The notes beneath the pieces are model-generated. The model saw only the letters and a program-made list of their open reading frames with translations, made no database searches and was not told the origin of the DNA. A stretch of 46,548 bases of DNA from Bacteroidales bacterium (GTDB taxonomy: Bacteria > Bacteroidota > Bacteroidia > Bacteroidales > UBA932), in assembly GCA_017618115.1 (NCBI GenBank), contig JAFZUX010000023.1:1-46548 (forward strand). The letters run 5' to 3'. Numbering within the stretch: position 1 is the stretch's first letter; every line of letters starts with the position of its first letter. Below, one piece after another: positions 1-6,212 of this stretch. The position numbers were made by a program, and so were the translations under genes.

Positions 1-140
1 TCCGAGAATACATCCGGTACTACAACAACGATAGAATCAAACTGAGGCTAAAAGGAAAGAGCCCGGTGCAATACCGAGCTCTGTTCCAATCTAAGGCCTC
101 GTAATAATGTTAAACCGTCCAACTTTTGGGGGTCACATCA
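1..140 (+). mobile_element. Right end of an IS3-family insertion sequence (partial)
   Basis: Frame 3 from base 3 to the stop at 102-104 encodes the last 33 residues of an IS3-family OrfB transposase. REYIRYYNNDRIKLRLKG followed by SPVQYR is the usual C-terminal signature just after the DDE catalytic core. Downstream, 116-140 (ending GGGGGTCACATCA) has the look of the terminal inverted repeat of these elements in Bacteroidota. The rest of the element lies outside the window, so whether it is intact cannot be judged. It ends some 20 bp before the repeated leader of the first lipoprotein cassette. Family assignment is from recognition of the protein motif; the exact boundary is an estimate. Confidence 0.8.
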
Positions 141-178
141 CGGTGGCGGGCCCTTTTTTGATGACTTTACCCGGGTTG

Positions 179-212
179 TTGTTACAACTTTGGGCAATTA
201 TAACTAAATTTG
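179..212 (+). promoter_or_regulatory. Promoter of first lipoprotein cassette
   Basis: TAAATTTG at 205-212 matches the Bacteroidota -7 consensus TAnnTTTG. A TTG at 179-181, inside a GTTGNTACAAC block, lies 23 bp upstream as a candidate -33 element. The second cassette has the same block, the same -7 box and the same 23-bp spacing at 4578-4611, which supports the call. The predicted transcript would start near 217-220, about 195 nt before the first start codon. Confidence 0.6.
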
Positions 213-216
213 TTGC

Positions 217-412
217 TAAATAGCCCCTCGACGTGAGAATCTTCACTTCAAATATTAGTTTTTCTAAGACCCCTTCTTTTGTTAACGGGGGGGGTACAAT
301 AGTCTAATTATCAAGCAAATATACAGAATTGTCCGCGTGGCTATTATGGCTTACGCGTGCTTGGCTGTGCTCTGTCGTGAACTAAGTGATGTTAACTAAA
401 TAAAAAAACAAT
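217..412 (+). promoter_or_regulatory. Conserved 5' leader RNA, copy 1
   Basis: This untranslated stretch is clearly homologous to 4616-4825, with a 33-nt block identical in both copies (267-299 and 4666-4698). The block contains CCCC, then GTTAAC, then a run of eight G, so a CCCC/GGGG stem can form. Further down, CGCGT and ACGCG can pair around GGCTATTATGGCTT; in copy 2 the second arm is ATGCG, which keeps the pairing through a G-U wobble. The leader is far better conserved than the coding sequences behind it. I cannot tell whether it is a cis regulator, a processed small RNA or recombination homology. Confidence 0.5.
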
Positions 413-559
413 ATGCTTATGGAAATCAAAAAGAATAACAAAGAGCTTTACGAAGCTCCCTCGATACAGATGTTCGAGGTGAAAATAGAAGGCGTCATCT
501 GCGAGAGCGGTGGTGCTGGAGCACAGAACTACAATTGGAACTATCCAGATGAAGAGTAA
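413..559 (+). CDS. Small conserved-motif peptide (48 aa), family A
   Basis: The frame runs from ATG at 413 (a second ATG at 419) to TAA at 557-559 and encodes 48 residues. The core YEAPSIQMFEVKIEGVICES is followed by a Gly/Asn/Tyr-rich tail that ends acidic (PDEE). The second cassette encodes a peptide at 4826-4981 with the same spacing of Y-x-A-P, E-[VI]-K-x-E, [VI]-I-C-x-S. There is no signal peptide and no lipobox before the cysteine. The stop lies 25 bp before the lipoprotein start, so the two are probably co-transcribed. A conserved front half, a Cys-x-Ser and a variable tail would fit a precursor peptide or a small regulator, but no modification enzyme is nearby. The function is unknown. 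Confidence 0.7.
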   Translation: MLMEIKKNNKELYEAPSIQMFEVKIEGVICESGGAGAQNYNWNYPDEE

Positions 560-584
560 CGAACCCATTTAAACGAAGAAAGCA

Positions 585-2222
585 ATGAAACAGACAATTA
601 AATATCTGAGCATAGCCACTCTCGTCACCGTGGGCGCGATGACTATGAGCTGCAATAAAATAGACGAAGGCGCTGAGCCACAACAGGAAGATAACATTGT
701 AACGCTGACAACCACAGTTGGCTTTGATAAAGGCGCAACTACCCGCGCACTGTCCTCTACAGGCGAAAAAACTTTCGCTGCAGGTGACCAGATTGCTGTA
801 ATTTACAAGAACACGAGCAACAATACAAAGAAGGTCGTGGGTGATATTACTTCAGGAGCAGGTACGAGTTCTGCCACGTTCACGGTAACACTCACAAACC
901 CTAAGAAAGATGCCGCTATCCGTTATATATATCCTGCTTCAATGGCGAAAGCTACAGTTGCTACGGATGCTACGATTGACGATGCCGGCACCGTTGACTT
1001 TACAAATCTTGAGAATCAGAATGGAACGCTGGTCTCTCTTGGTAGCAGCTTAGATCTTTGCACCTTTGATGCGGCTACTTGGGGTGGAGAAAACCTTCCT
1101 AGCGGAACTATGACAAACCAGCTAGCCATTCTCGCCATAACGTTAAAGAATGGTTCGTCAATAAATGACGACATCACGGGTATGACCTTCAGCGATGGCA
1201 CGAACAACTATAACGTTACCCGTTCGGCTGCCGATGCCCCAATTTACTTGGCCATTCTGCCAGTAGACTCAAAAAATATCTCTATCACCGCCACAGATGG
1301 AACCAATTACTATACAAAAACGCTGGCAAGCAAGACTTACGCAATGAACAATGGTTATACTGTTACTTGGTTGATGACAGAAGCCGGTCATGCTCTTAAT
1401 GGCCAGTTTACCATCAATGCCGGTGGCGACAAGGTGAAGTTTGCTCAGGGCAACCTGCAGGCGACCTATAACGGCACGTCGTGGAGTTGGGCCTTCGCCG
1501 CAAACCAGTGGGACTATATCGGCGATAACCCTGGTAACACTAGCATCATTAATCCTGGTGAAGTAAACGCCAACAACGTTACCGTTGACCTGTTCGGATG
1601 GGTGGGTGAATCGTGCAACTGGACTGGTGCCGCCATGTATGGTATCAGCAATACGACAAATGCCGGAGGAGGCGCTGTTGATAATTACGGCAATGTTGCA
1701 AAAGAAAAACTGAAATCCGACTGGGGCAACATTATTGGAATTGGCTGGCGCACGCTGACCAAAACCGAATGGGACTATCTCTTCAATACTCGCACGAGTG
1801 GCAGCACCGTTAACTTAAAGTCTGATGCACGCTATACTTATGCTACTATTAATACCGACGAAACTAGCGTGAATGGCATAATCTTGTTCCCAGACGGTGT
1901 GACGATAGCAAATGGTGAAGCTACCAATTGGGGAACAATTAACGCCGTAAGCGCATGGGGCACCAAGTGCACATCTGCTCAGTGGACGGCTCTTGCTGCC
2001 AAAGGTTGTGTTTTCCTACCTGCTGCAGGAGTCAGGGCTGGCAATGCTGTCTACGAATCCGGTACCCACGCGCGTTACATGCAAAAAGGCATTGATGACA
2101 TCTCTCTGCTTGATAACTACGCGTACTACGTGGACTTCAAATCTAATGAATTGCATTTTGGGACCGATTACTATCGGCACTATGGGGGATCTGTACGTTT
2201 GGTTCGCGTTGTTGCGCCATAG
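585..2222 (+). CDS. Fimbrillin/FISUMP-like surface lipoprotein (545 aa)
   Basis: The N-terminus is a lipoprotein signal ending in MSC (Cys23) followed by an acidic linker, so the product is probably anchored to the outer membrane and may be surface exposed. Residues about 38-265 resemble the N-terminal beta-sandwich of Bacteroidales fimbrillin-like proteins (TTTVGFDKG...TRA, GDQIAV, IYPAS). From about 275 a FISUMP or C-type-lectin-like domain follows: KVKFAQGNLQ, WRTLTKTEWDYLF, then GGSVRLVRV near the C-terminus. Such domains often bind ligands; the ligand here is unknown. The gene follows the small peptide at 25 bp and ends just before hairpins at 2231-2251 and 2282-2319. It is not clearly homologous to the lipoprotein of the second cassette beyond the general type. 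Confidence 0.8.
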   Translation: MKQTIKYLSIATLVTVGAMTMSCNKIDEGAEPQQEDNIVTLTTTVGFDKGATTRALSSTGEKTFAAGDQIAVIYKNTSNNTKKVVGDITSGAGTSSATFTVTLTNPKKDAAIRYIYPASMAKATVATDATIDDAGTVDFTNLENQNGTLVSLGSSLDLCTFDAATWGGENLPSGTMTNQLAILAITLKNGSSINDDITGMTFSDGTNNYNVTRSAADAPIYLAILPVDSKNISITATDGTNYYTKTLASKTYAMNNGYTVTWLMTEAGHALNGQFTINAGGDKVKFAQGNLQATYNGTSWSWAFAANQWDYIGDNPGNTSIINPGEVNANNVTVDLFGWVGESCNWTGAAMYGISNTTNAGGGAVDNYGNVAKEKLKSDWGNIIGIGWRTLTKTEWDYLFNTRTSGSTVNLKSDARYTYATINTDETSVNGIILFPDGVTIANGEATNWGTINAVSAWGTKCTSAQWTALAAKGCVFLPAAGVRAGNAVYESGTHARYMQKGIDDISLLDNYAYYVDFKSNELHFGTDYYRHYGGSVRLVRVVAP

Positions 2223-2230
2223 CCGTGGAA

Positions 2231-2319
2231 ATCCCTAATCTTGTCAGGGATGACAGGATTATAACAATAATTGAAGAAGTTGGGTCTCATCCATCGAGGG
2301 TGAGACCCTCTCTTTTTTG
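2231..2319 (+). terminator. Terminator region of first lipoprotein cassette
   Basis: Two hairpins follow the stop codon. ATCCCT (2231-2236) pairs with AGGGAT (2246-2251). GGGTCTCA (2282-2289) pairs with TGAGACCC (2301-2308), is extended inward by TCC/GGG, and is followed by CTCTTTTTTG. The second is a good intrinsic terminator. It is repeated almost exactly after the second cassette (6146-6184), with only the loop differing (ATCGA against ATTGA). Confidence 0.8.
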
Positions 2320-2350
2320 TTAGGGTGAGGGAAACTATCGCGGAGAAAGG
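2281..2350. repeat. Repeat B, copy 1 (terminator plus tail)
   Basis: This repeat consists of the terminator hairpin, the T-run and a tail reading GGTGAGGGAAACTATCGCGG. Copies are at 2713-2748 (tail only), 6146-6212 (full) and 8236-8266 (right arm plus short tail). Here the tail ends 7 bp before the 3' end of the minus-strand antitoxin gene. Confidence 0.85.
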
Positions 2351-2356
2351 GAGAGA

Positions 2357-2671
2357 CTAATAAGTGAGTTCTACGTTTACACCTACGGCTTGTGTAATCA
2401 TCAGGAAAGTAGAGAGTTGCATGTCTGTTTCTCTTTTTTCTAGAAGAGCAATGTATTCTCTCTTTTTGCCAACTTTTTCTGCAAGCTGTTGCTGGGTCAT
2501 ACCGGCCTCTTTCCTTGCATCCTTCAAGATTTCAGCATAATACCAAGCCATAGCTTTGGCATTAAACTCCTTCCTTGAATCAGATCCTCTTTTGCCATAC
2601 TTTGCAGACAGGTAATCTTCTGCTGTCTGCAGTTTCTTAAGTTTAGCGTTGTCTAATATCTTTCTTTTCAT
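2357..2671 (-). CDS. HigA-like XRE-family antitoxin without toxin partner
   Basis: This 104-residue protein has a helical N-terminal part (AEDYLSAKYG) and an XRE helix-turn-helix from about residue 52: EAGMTQQQLAEKVGKKREY, then LSTFLMITQAVGVNVEL. It strongly resembles Bacteroidales antitoxins of HigBA or RelE/HigA type, which normally follow a RelE-fold mRNA-cleaving toxin. No toxin gene fits: upstream in its direction are 83 bp of non-coding DNA and then the end of an AbiEii gene. The start is ATG at 2671, with a TAnnTTTG box only 7 nt away at 2679-2686, so the mRNA should be nearly leaderless. It may be a leftover half of a TA pair or a free-standing regulator. Confidence 0.8.
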   Translation of the reverse strand: MKRKILDNAKLKKLQTAEDYLSAKYGKRGSDSRKEFNAKAMAWYYAEILKDARKEAGMTQQQLAEKVGKKREYIALLEKRETDMQLSTFLMITQAVGVNVELTY

Positions 2672-2678
2672 GATACGG

Positions 2679-2686
2679 CAAAAGTA
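2679..2686 (-). promoter_or_regulatory. -7 box of orphan antitoxin
   Basis: TACTTTTG on the minus strand fits TAnnTTTG and lies exactly 7 nt from the ATG. The same geometry is seen at 4329-4336 and 41047-41054. Confidence 0.5.
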
Positions 2687-2712
2687 ATAAATATATTACA
2701 TACTTAAAAAAG

Positions 2713-2748
2713 TTTGTTGGGGTGAGGGAAACTATCGCGGAGGAAAGG
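2713..2748. repeat. Repeat B, copy 2 (tail only)
   Basis: This copy contains TTTGTTGGGGTGAGGG followed by AAACTATCGCGGAGGAAAGG, without the terminator hairpin. It sits between the orphan antitoxin and the 3' end of the first abiEii gene (7 bp before its stop), which is the position a missing toxin gene would occupy. Confidence 0.85.
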
Positions 2749-2754
2749 TGGTGG

Positions 2755-3717
2755 CTAACCGCCTAACTCTTTGGAGATATAAAACTTGGCGGCAGGGTTC
2801 TCTTCTATCCTTTTTTCCGTGCCGTCATGGAACAAAAGGTGTGGATGATATTCTCCATTCTTGGCTGCTTTCAAATACAGAAGTTCGTTGTCTTTAAAAT
2901 CTAAGAATTGAGAAACGTAAGTAACCGCTTGGGTTGTTATGTCATCTCTATCTACAAATCCATAACCGGTCTTAAGCATTGGAAAAAGATGGAGTTTGAA
3001 CTCTCTGATAGGCTTACTCTTAATGGCTTGTAAGGAGCTGCCTAAATCTATCTCTTTAGATATAGAAATGTAGTATACTAGTGCCTTTCTAATGTTGTTT
3101 GAAGAGTTCTCATCTTGAAACAACTTGTTCTTGGACATCATATATGTGTCAAAGATGTCTCTTGGGGTGTGTCTTTCCAAAAGTGCTTTGAGTTTTGCTC
3201 CAAAGAGTTCATATTCAGACAAGATACGTGTTGTTTGTGCCTTCTCCGTGAATGGGTTTTTAAATTCCTTTATTTCAGTCTCATATATATGACAGCGCTG
3301 TAAACAGTTGATATCTATCTTTATCTTATCTCTGTTACCAACGCTGTTCCAATAGTATAAATCACTCTGATACAGGATGTATCCATGACTATGCTCTTGG
3401 ATGGTATAGTTGAGTTCAGATGCCAAAGTTCTTAACTGTTGAGCGACTTCATTTTTGATAACGAGCATTTTCTCCTTAGGAGAATTCTCTGCAAGATCAA
3501 AATCCAAATCCACACTCAGACGTGGAATATTCTGATAATAAACCATATTGATGGCAGTTCCTCCCTTTAATGCGAGGTTCTTTGAGAGGAACTCATTTTT
3601 ACTTATGTAATCAAGGATATCCATTAATCGGAAGGCTTTCTCTATTGAAGTTATAGGATACCCGGTTTTTTCCATCAATGTCTTAAACGAACTCCTAGAA
3701 TACTCTCTCGTCCCCAT
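2755..3717 (-). CDS. abiEii: AbiEii-family nucleotidyltransferase toxin, system 1 (320 aa)
   Basis: This is a putative type IV toxin of the AbiEii/DUF1814 nucleotidyltransferase family, whose members transfer nucleotides to RNA (tRNA in studied homologues) and arrest growth; some give phage abortive infection. The polymerase-beta-like signature is present: KGGTAIN at 51-57, then RLSVDLDFDL with Asp70/Asp72/Asp74 as metal-binding candidates, and RHTPRDIFDTY downstream. The start overlaps the end of its antitoxin gene by 23 bp, which implies coupled translation. The DNA is AT-rich (18 G+C in the 60 bases 3061-3120). The second AbiE pair at 6199-8014 is from a different subfamily. The activity and cellular target here are inferred. 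Confidence 0.85.
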   Translation of the reverse strand: MGTREYSRSSFKTLMEKTGYPITSIEKAFRLMDILDYISKNEFLSKNLALKGGTAINMVYYQNIPRLSVDLDFDLAENSPKEKMLVIKNEVAQQLRTLASELNYTIQEHSHGYILYQSDLYYWNSVGNRDKIKIDINCLQRCHIYETEIKEFKNPFTEKAQTTRILSEYELFGAKLKALLERHTPRDIFDTYMMSKNKLFQDENSSNNIRKALVYYISISKEIDLGSSLQAIKSKPIREFKLHLFPMLKTGYGFVDRDDITTQAVTYVSQFLDFKDNELLYLKAAKNGEYHPHLLFHDGTEKRIEENPAAKFYISKELGG

Positions 3718-4321
3718 ACCTTGTTCCCTTTGAGATGATGTTCATAATGTCTTTTGGAACAAACAGATTCCAATCTGAATTATACTCAAGCGGTGTGTTT
3801 GAATATAGAATCTTGTTCTTCACTCCTGAACCCTTTATCTTGCAGACATTTAAGAATTTATCTGATATGCTGTTATTACTTTGGAACAAAGATAACAGGT
3901 ATCCTGAACGACTCCATAAAGAGGCATTGTTATATGCCTGCAGGCAGACCATCATTTCTTTTTCTTTTAGTTGACCAGGAGTTATGGCGGATAGTGCATA
4001 GAGCAACTCTTCAAGTCCGCCGGCTAAACCTATGTGCCTTATGCAATCAATAATGGTTTGAGATAATGACGTAACAAGGAAGGGATTGCCTTCGTTATCT
4101 TTCTTTTGGACAAGGTTGTATGTGAATTTAAGGGGATGGTATTCGTATGTTAATCCGGCAATTGTGAATGTGCGGAAGCGGTGGGCTGAATGCATGTAAA
4201 TGGTGTTGAACTGCTGGGTTTGAAGGGCATAATATTGTAACGCTCCGTGGTATGCTATACACCCTCCGCGGATTTTGGCACATCCTGCCGCATATTCGTT
4301 GTAGATAATCTTGTTCTTCAT
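3695..4321 (-). CDS. abiEi: AbiEi-like antitoxin, system 1, short form (208 aa)
   Basis: This is the likely partner of the downstream AbiEii toxin, with a 23-bp overlap. The start of the recognisable domain (GGCIAYHGALQYYAL, from about residue 19) corresponds to the point where, in usual AbiEi proteins, the winged-helix DNA-binding domain has just ended. The N-terminal winged helix therefore seems to be absent. The promoter box at 4329-4336 leaves no room for a longer start. Without that domain the usual autorepression by AbiEi would need another route. Assignment rests on context plus weak family resemblance, so confidence is lower than for the toxin. Confidence 0.65.
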   Translation of the reverse strand: MKNKIIYNEYAAGCAKIRGGCIAYHGALQYYALQTQQFNTIYMHSAHRFRTFTIAGLTYEYHPLKFTYNLVQKKDNEGNPFLVTSLSQTIIDCIRHIGLAGGLEELLYALSAITPGQLKEKEMMVCLQAYNNASLWSRSGYLLSLFQSNNSISDKFLNVCKIKGSGVKNKILYSNTPLEYNSDWNLFVPKDIMNIISKGTRYGDERVF

Positions 4322-4328
4322 GGTTCTG

Positions 4329-4336
4329 CAAATATA
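4329..4336 (-). promoter_or_regulatory. -7 box of AbiE system 1
   Basis: TATATTTG on the minus strand lies 7 nt before the ATG at 4321, so transcription should begin at or within a few bases of the start codon. Partial inverted repeats lie upstream (TTGGTT near 4346 with AACCAA near 4370) and could hold an operator. Confidence 0.6.
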
Positions 4337-4442
4337 AGTTTTTTTTGGTTGATATCTACAAATTGTTAACCAATTAAGCTATTGATATTAAGTTATCTAT
4401 ATGGTTAAAAATTTGTACAAATATACTTTTCTTTCATTTTGG

Positions 4443-4542
4443 GGCTTTTTTATTTGCAAAGAAAGGGGCAAAGAGGCTTACCTCCAAGCATTTGGGTATA
4501 ATGTATCTTTTTTGAGGGTACATTTTACTCTACGGTAAAAAA
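4443..4542. repeat. Repeat C, copy 1, with hairpin
   Basis: This stretch of about 100 bp is nearly identical to 8123-8221; GCAAAGAAAGGGGCAAAGAG and CTTACCTCCAAGC are in both. It contains an imperfect hairpin with arms GGGTATAATGTATC (4494-4507) and GGTACATTTTACTC (4517-4530) and a T-rich loop. Most changes relative to copy 2 keep pairing through G-T wobbles. It lies just upstream (5' side) of AbiE system 1 and before the second leader. No gene is seen in it. Confidence 0.85.
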
Positions 4543-4577
4543 TAAGAGAGGCTTTGAGGATGACTAAACGCGGATAG

Positions 4578-4611
4578 TTGGTACAACGTTGAGCTGTTTT
4601 AATTAAATTTG
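4578..4611 (+). promoter_or_regulatory. Promoter of second lipoprotein cassette
   Basis: TAAATTTG at 4604-4611 has a TTG at 4578-4580 (in GTTGGTACAAC) 23 bp upstream, the same layout as at 179-212. Confidence 0.6.
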
Positions 4612-4615
4612 TTCT

Positions 4616-4825
4616 CACTAAACCCTTTGACGTGAGACTCTTCACTTCAAATATTAATCTGTGTGAGACCCCTTCTTTTGTTAACGGGGGGGGTACAACG
4701 ATTTAATTATCAAACAATTATACGCTATTGTTCGCGTGGCTGTTATGGCTCATGCGTGTGTGGCTGTGCCGTATCGTGAACTATATTATTAACTAAATAA
4801 AAACATCTTTTGGTTATTAAAAGCT
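4616..4825 (+). promoter_or_regulatory. Conserved 5' leader RNA, copy 2
   Basis: This is homologous to 217-412. It includes the identical 33-nt block at 4666-4698 with its run of eight G, the GTGAGA...TTCAC element, and the CGCGTGGCTGTTATGGCT segment. It ends in TTAACTAAATAAAAAC just before the small peptide gene, as in copy 1. Confidence 0.5.
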
Positions 4826-4981
4826 ATGAAAAAACTAAAAAATGAAAATGAAAACCTTGCGCAATATTTAGCGCCTGAGGTTACTGTCTTAGAGATTAAG
4901 ACGGAATCAATTATTTGTACAAGTGATCCTGGAAATCCTGGCGACATACCTGGTGATTTGGGAATCGGTTTCTGGATGTAA
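4826..4981 (+). CDS. Small conserved-motif peptide (51 aa), family A, second copy
   Basis: The frame runs from ATG at 4826 to TAA at 4979-4981. The core YLAPEVTVLEIKTESIICTS aligns without gaps to the peptide at 413-559, and the following tail is Gly/Pro/Asp-rich and ends GFWM. Identities are concentrated in Y-x-A-P, E-[IV]-K-x-E and I-C-x-S, which argues that the peptide is translated and selected. The stop is 28 bp before the lipoprotein gene. No signal peptide is visible. The function is unknown; a precursor peptide, a chaperone-like partner of the lipoprotein or a regulatory ORF are all possible. Confidence 0.7.
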   Translation: MKKLKNENENLAQYLAPEVTVLEIKTESIICTSDPGNPGDIPGDLGIGFWM

Positions 4982-5009
4982 TGTTTAACTGTTAAGAAAT
5001 GAGAAAATT

Positions 5010-6032
5010 ATGAAAAAGTATATTATCCTTATAGCCATCGCTGCTGTTGCAATGGCTTGCAGCAAAACAGAAAATCCGGGTGTTAAAGATTACTCAAACG
5101 TCAAAGTGAATCTTTCCGTTTCTATGCCGGGAACTCTTACCAAAACCAATTTTACACCAATAGATCCGGCTAATCCGATAGGAGGAATGACTGTTACGTG
5201 GGCAGAAAACGATAAACTCACGTTGATTGTTTTTCAGGGAGATAATGCTGATTGGGCAAGCAAATATGTTTATAAAGAAATTTTACTTCCGGCAACTGCT
5301 GAGGGGAAGACAACATTAGATGTTTCTTCTCTCGGAACATCTTTGGATTTAAGTGGTTTTGATGACTCAAAGAATCTGAAATTTGTAGTGGTGATGGGAC
5401 CTTCGTTCAATGATTACTGGAAAGAATTCAACATTTGGAACGGTACTCTATACATGGAGCCAGGTCTCACCATGAAAGAACAAATTAATCACTGTCAAAT
5501 GATTGCGGAAACCGACGTTCAAGAAATACCTTTCCCTGGGGTAGGGAATCCTATTACTCTCAGCGGAAAACTTCATTGGATGAGCTCTGTATTGGCCGTA
5601 CAGTTTGATGTTGATGCAGCAGCAGATATCACATACCCTGCGGGATCATTTTTGATTATGGATTTTACCGGGTCTCAGTATGTAGACAACTATAAGCCAA
5701 TAACTAAACTATCCGGAAGCTATGCTTCCTCAACTTCTCGCAATTTTTCCTTTAGTAGTGCTGGTAAGTTAAGCGACGCTTTGGACGCAAACAAATTTAG
5801 GTATTGGACAATTCCTGCAGATAATATGACGGTTACCCCAGAGCAAAAAATGGGAGGTTCTTCAATATCTTTCCGTAGATGGAAGTCTGGGGAAAGTGAT
5901 ATACACTACACTTCATCAATATCAATAGGTGATATTGTGATTGAGCCAGGTAAGGTTTACGGTATGAAGATAAAAGTAACTGATTCAGATTCAGACGGAA
6001 ATCCTGAATTCACAAAAGTGGTAGTTCCATAA
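5010..6032 (+). CDS. Fimbrillin-like surface lipoprotein (340 aa)
   Basis: The lipoprotein signal ends at AMAC (Cys17) and is followed by SKTEN. The rest looks like a two-part beta-sandwich of the fimbrillin-like/Mfa2-type families: a first half with VTWAENDKLTLIVFQGDNA and a second half starting near residue 180 (ITLSGKLHWMSSVLAVQFDV). It ends EFTKVVVP, a C-terminal strand common in Bacteroidales fimbrillins. It is probably outer-membrane anchored and exposed. It is much shorter than, and clearly different from, the lipoprotein of the first cassette, although both are preceded by near-identical leaders and followed by the same terminator. Confidence 0.75.
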   Translation: MKKYIILIAIAAVAMACSKTENPGVKDYSNVKVNLSVSMPGTLTKTNFTPIDPANPIGGMTVTWAENDKLTLIVFQGDNADWASKYVYKEILLPATAEGKTTLDVSSLGTSLDLSGFDDSKNLKFVVVMGPSFNDYWKEFNIWNGTLYMEPGLTMKEQINHCQMIAETDVQEIPFPGVGNPITLSGKLHWMSSVLAVQFDVDAAADITYPAGSFLIMDFTGSQYVDNYKPITKLSGSYASSTSRNFSFSSAGKLSDALDANKFRYWTIPADNMTVTPEQKMGGSSISFRRWKSGESDIHYTSSISIGDIVIEPGKVYGMKIKVTDSDSDGNPEFTKVVVP

Positions 6033-6145
6033 AGGTTACAGCCGGATTGTTGCAAGAAAAAATCAATGCTTACATTTGCATCACATTAACAGTGCCCGTA
6101 TATGACTTTGTCGCTATACCAGGCACTTAAAAATGGGCTGAAGTC

Positions 6146-6184
6146 GGGTCTCATCCATTGAGGGTGAGACCCTCTCTTTTTTGT
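6146..6184 (+). terminator. Terminator of second lipoprotein cassette
   Basis: GGGTCTCA (6146-6153) pairs with TGAGACCC (6165-6172), followed by CTCTCTTTTTTG. It is near-identical to 2282-2319. Confidence 0.85.
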
Positions 6185-6212
6185 TGGGGTGAGGGAAACT
6201 ATCGGGAGAAAA
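6146..6212. repeat. Repeat B, copy 3 (terminator plus tail)
   Basis: This is a full copy: hairpin, T-run and the tail GTTGGGGTGAGGGAAACTAT. As at the other copies, the tail lies directly beside the 3' end of a minus-strand toxin gene, here that of AbiE system 2. Confidence 0.85.
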
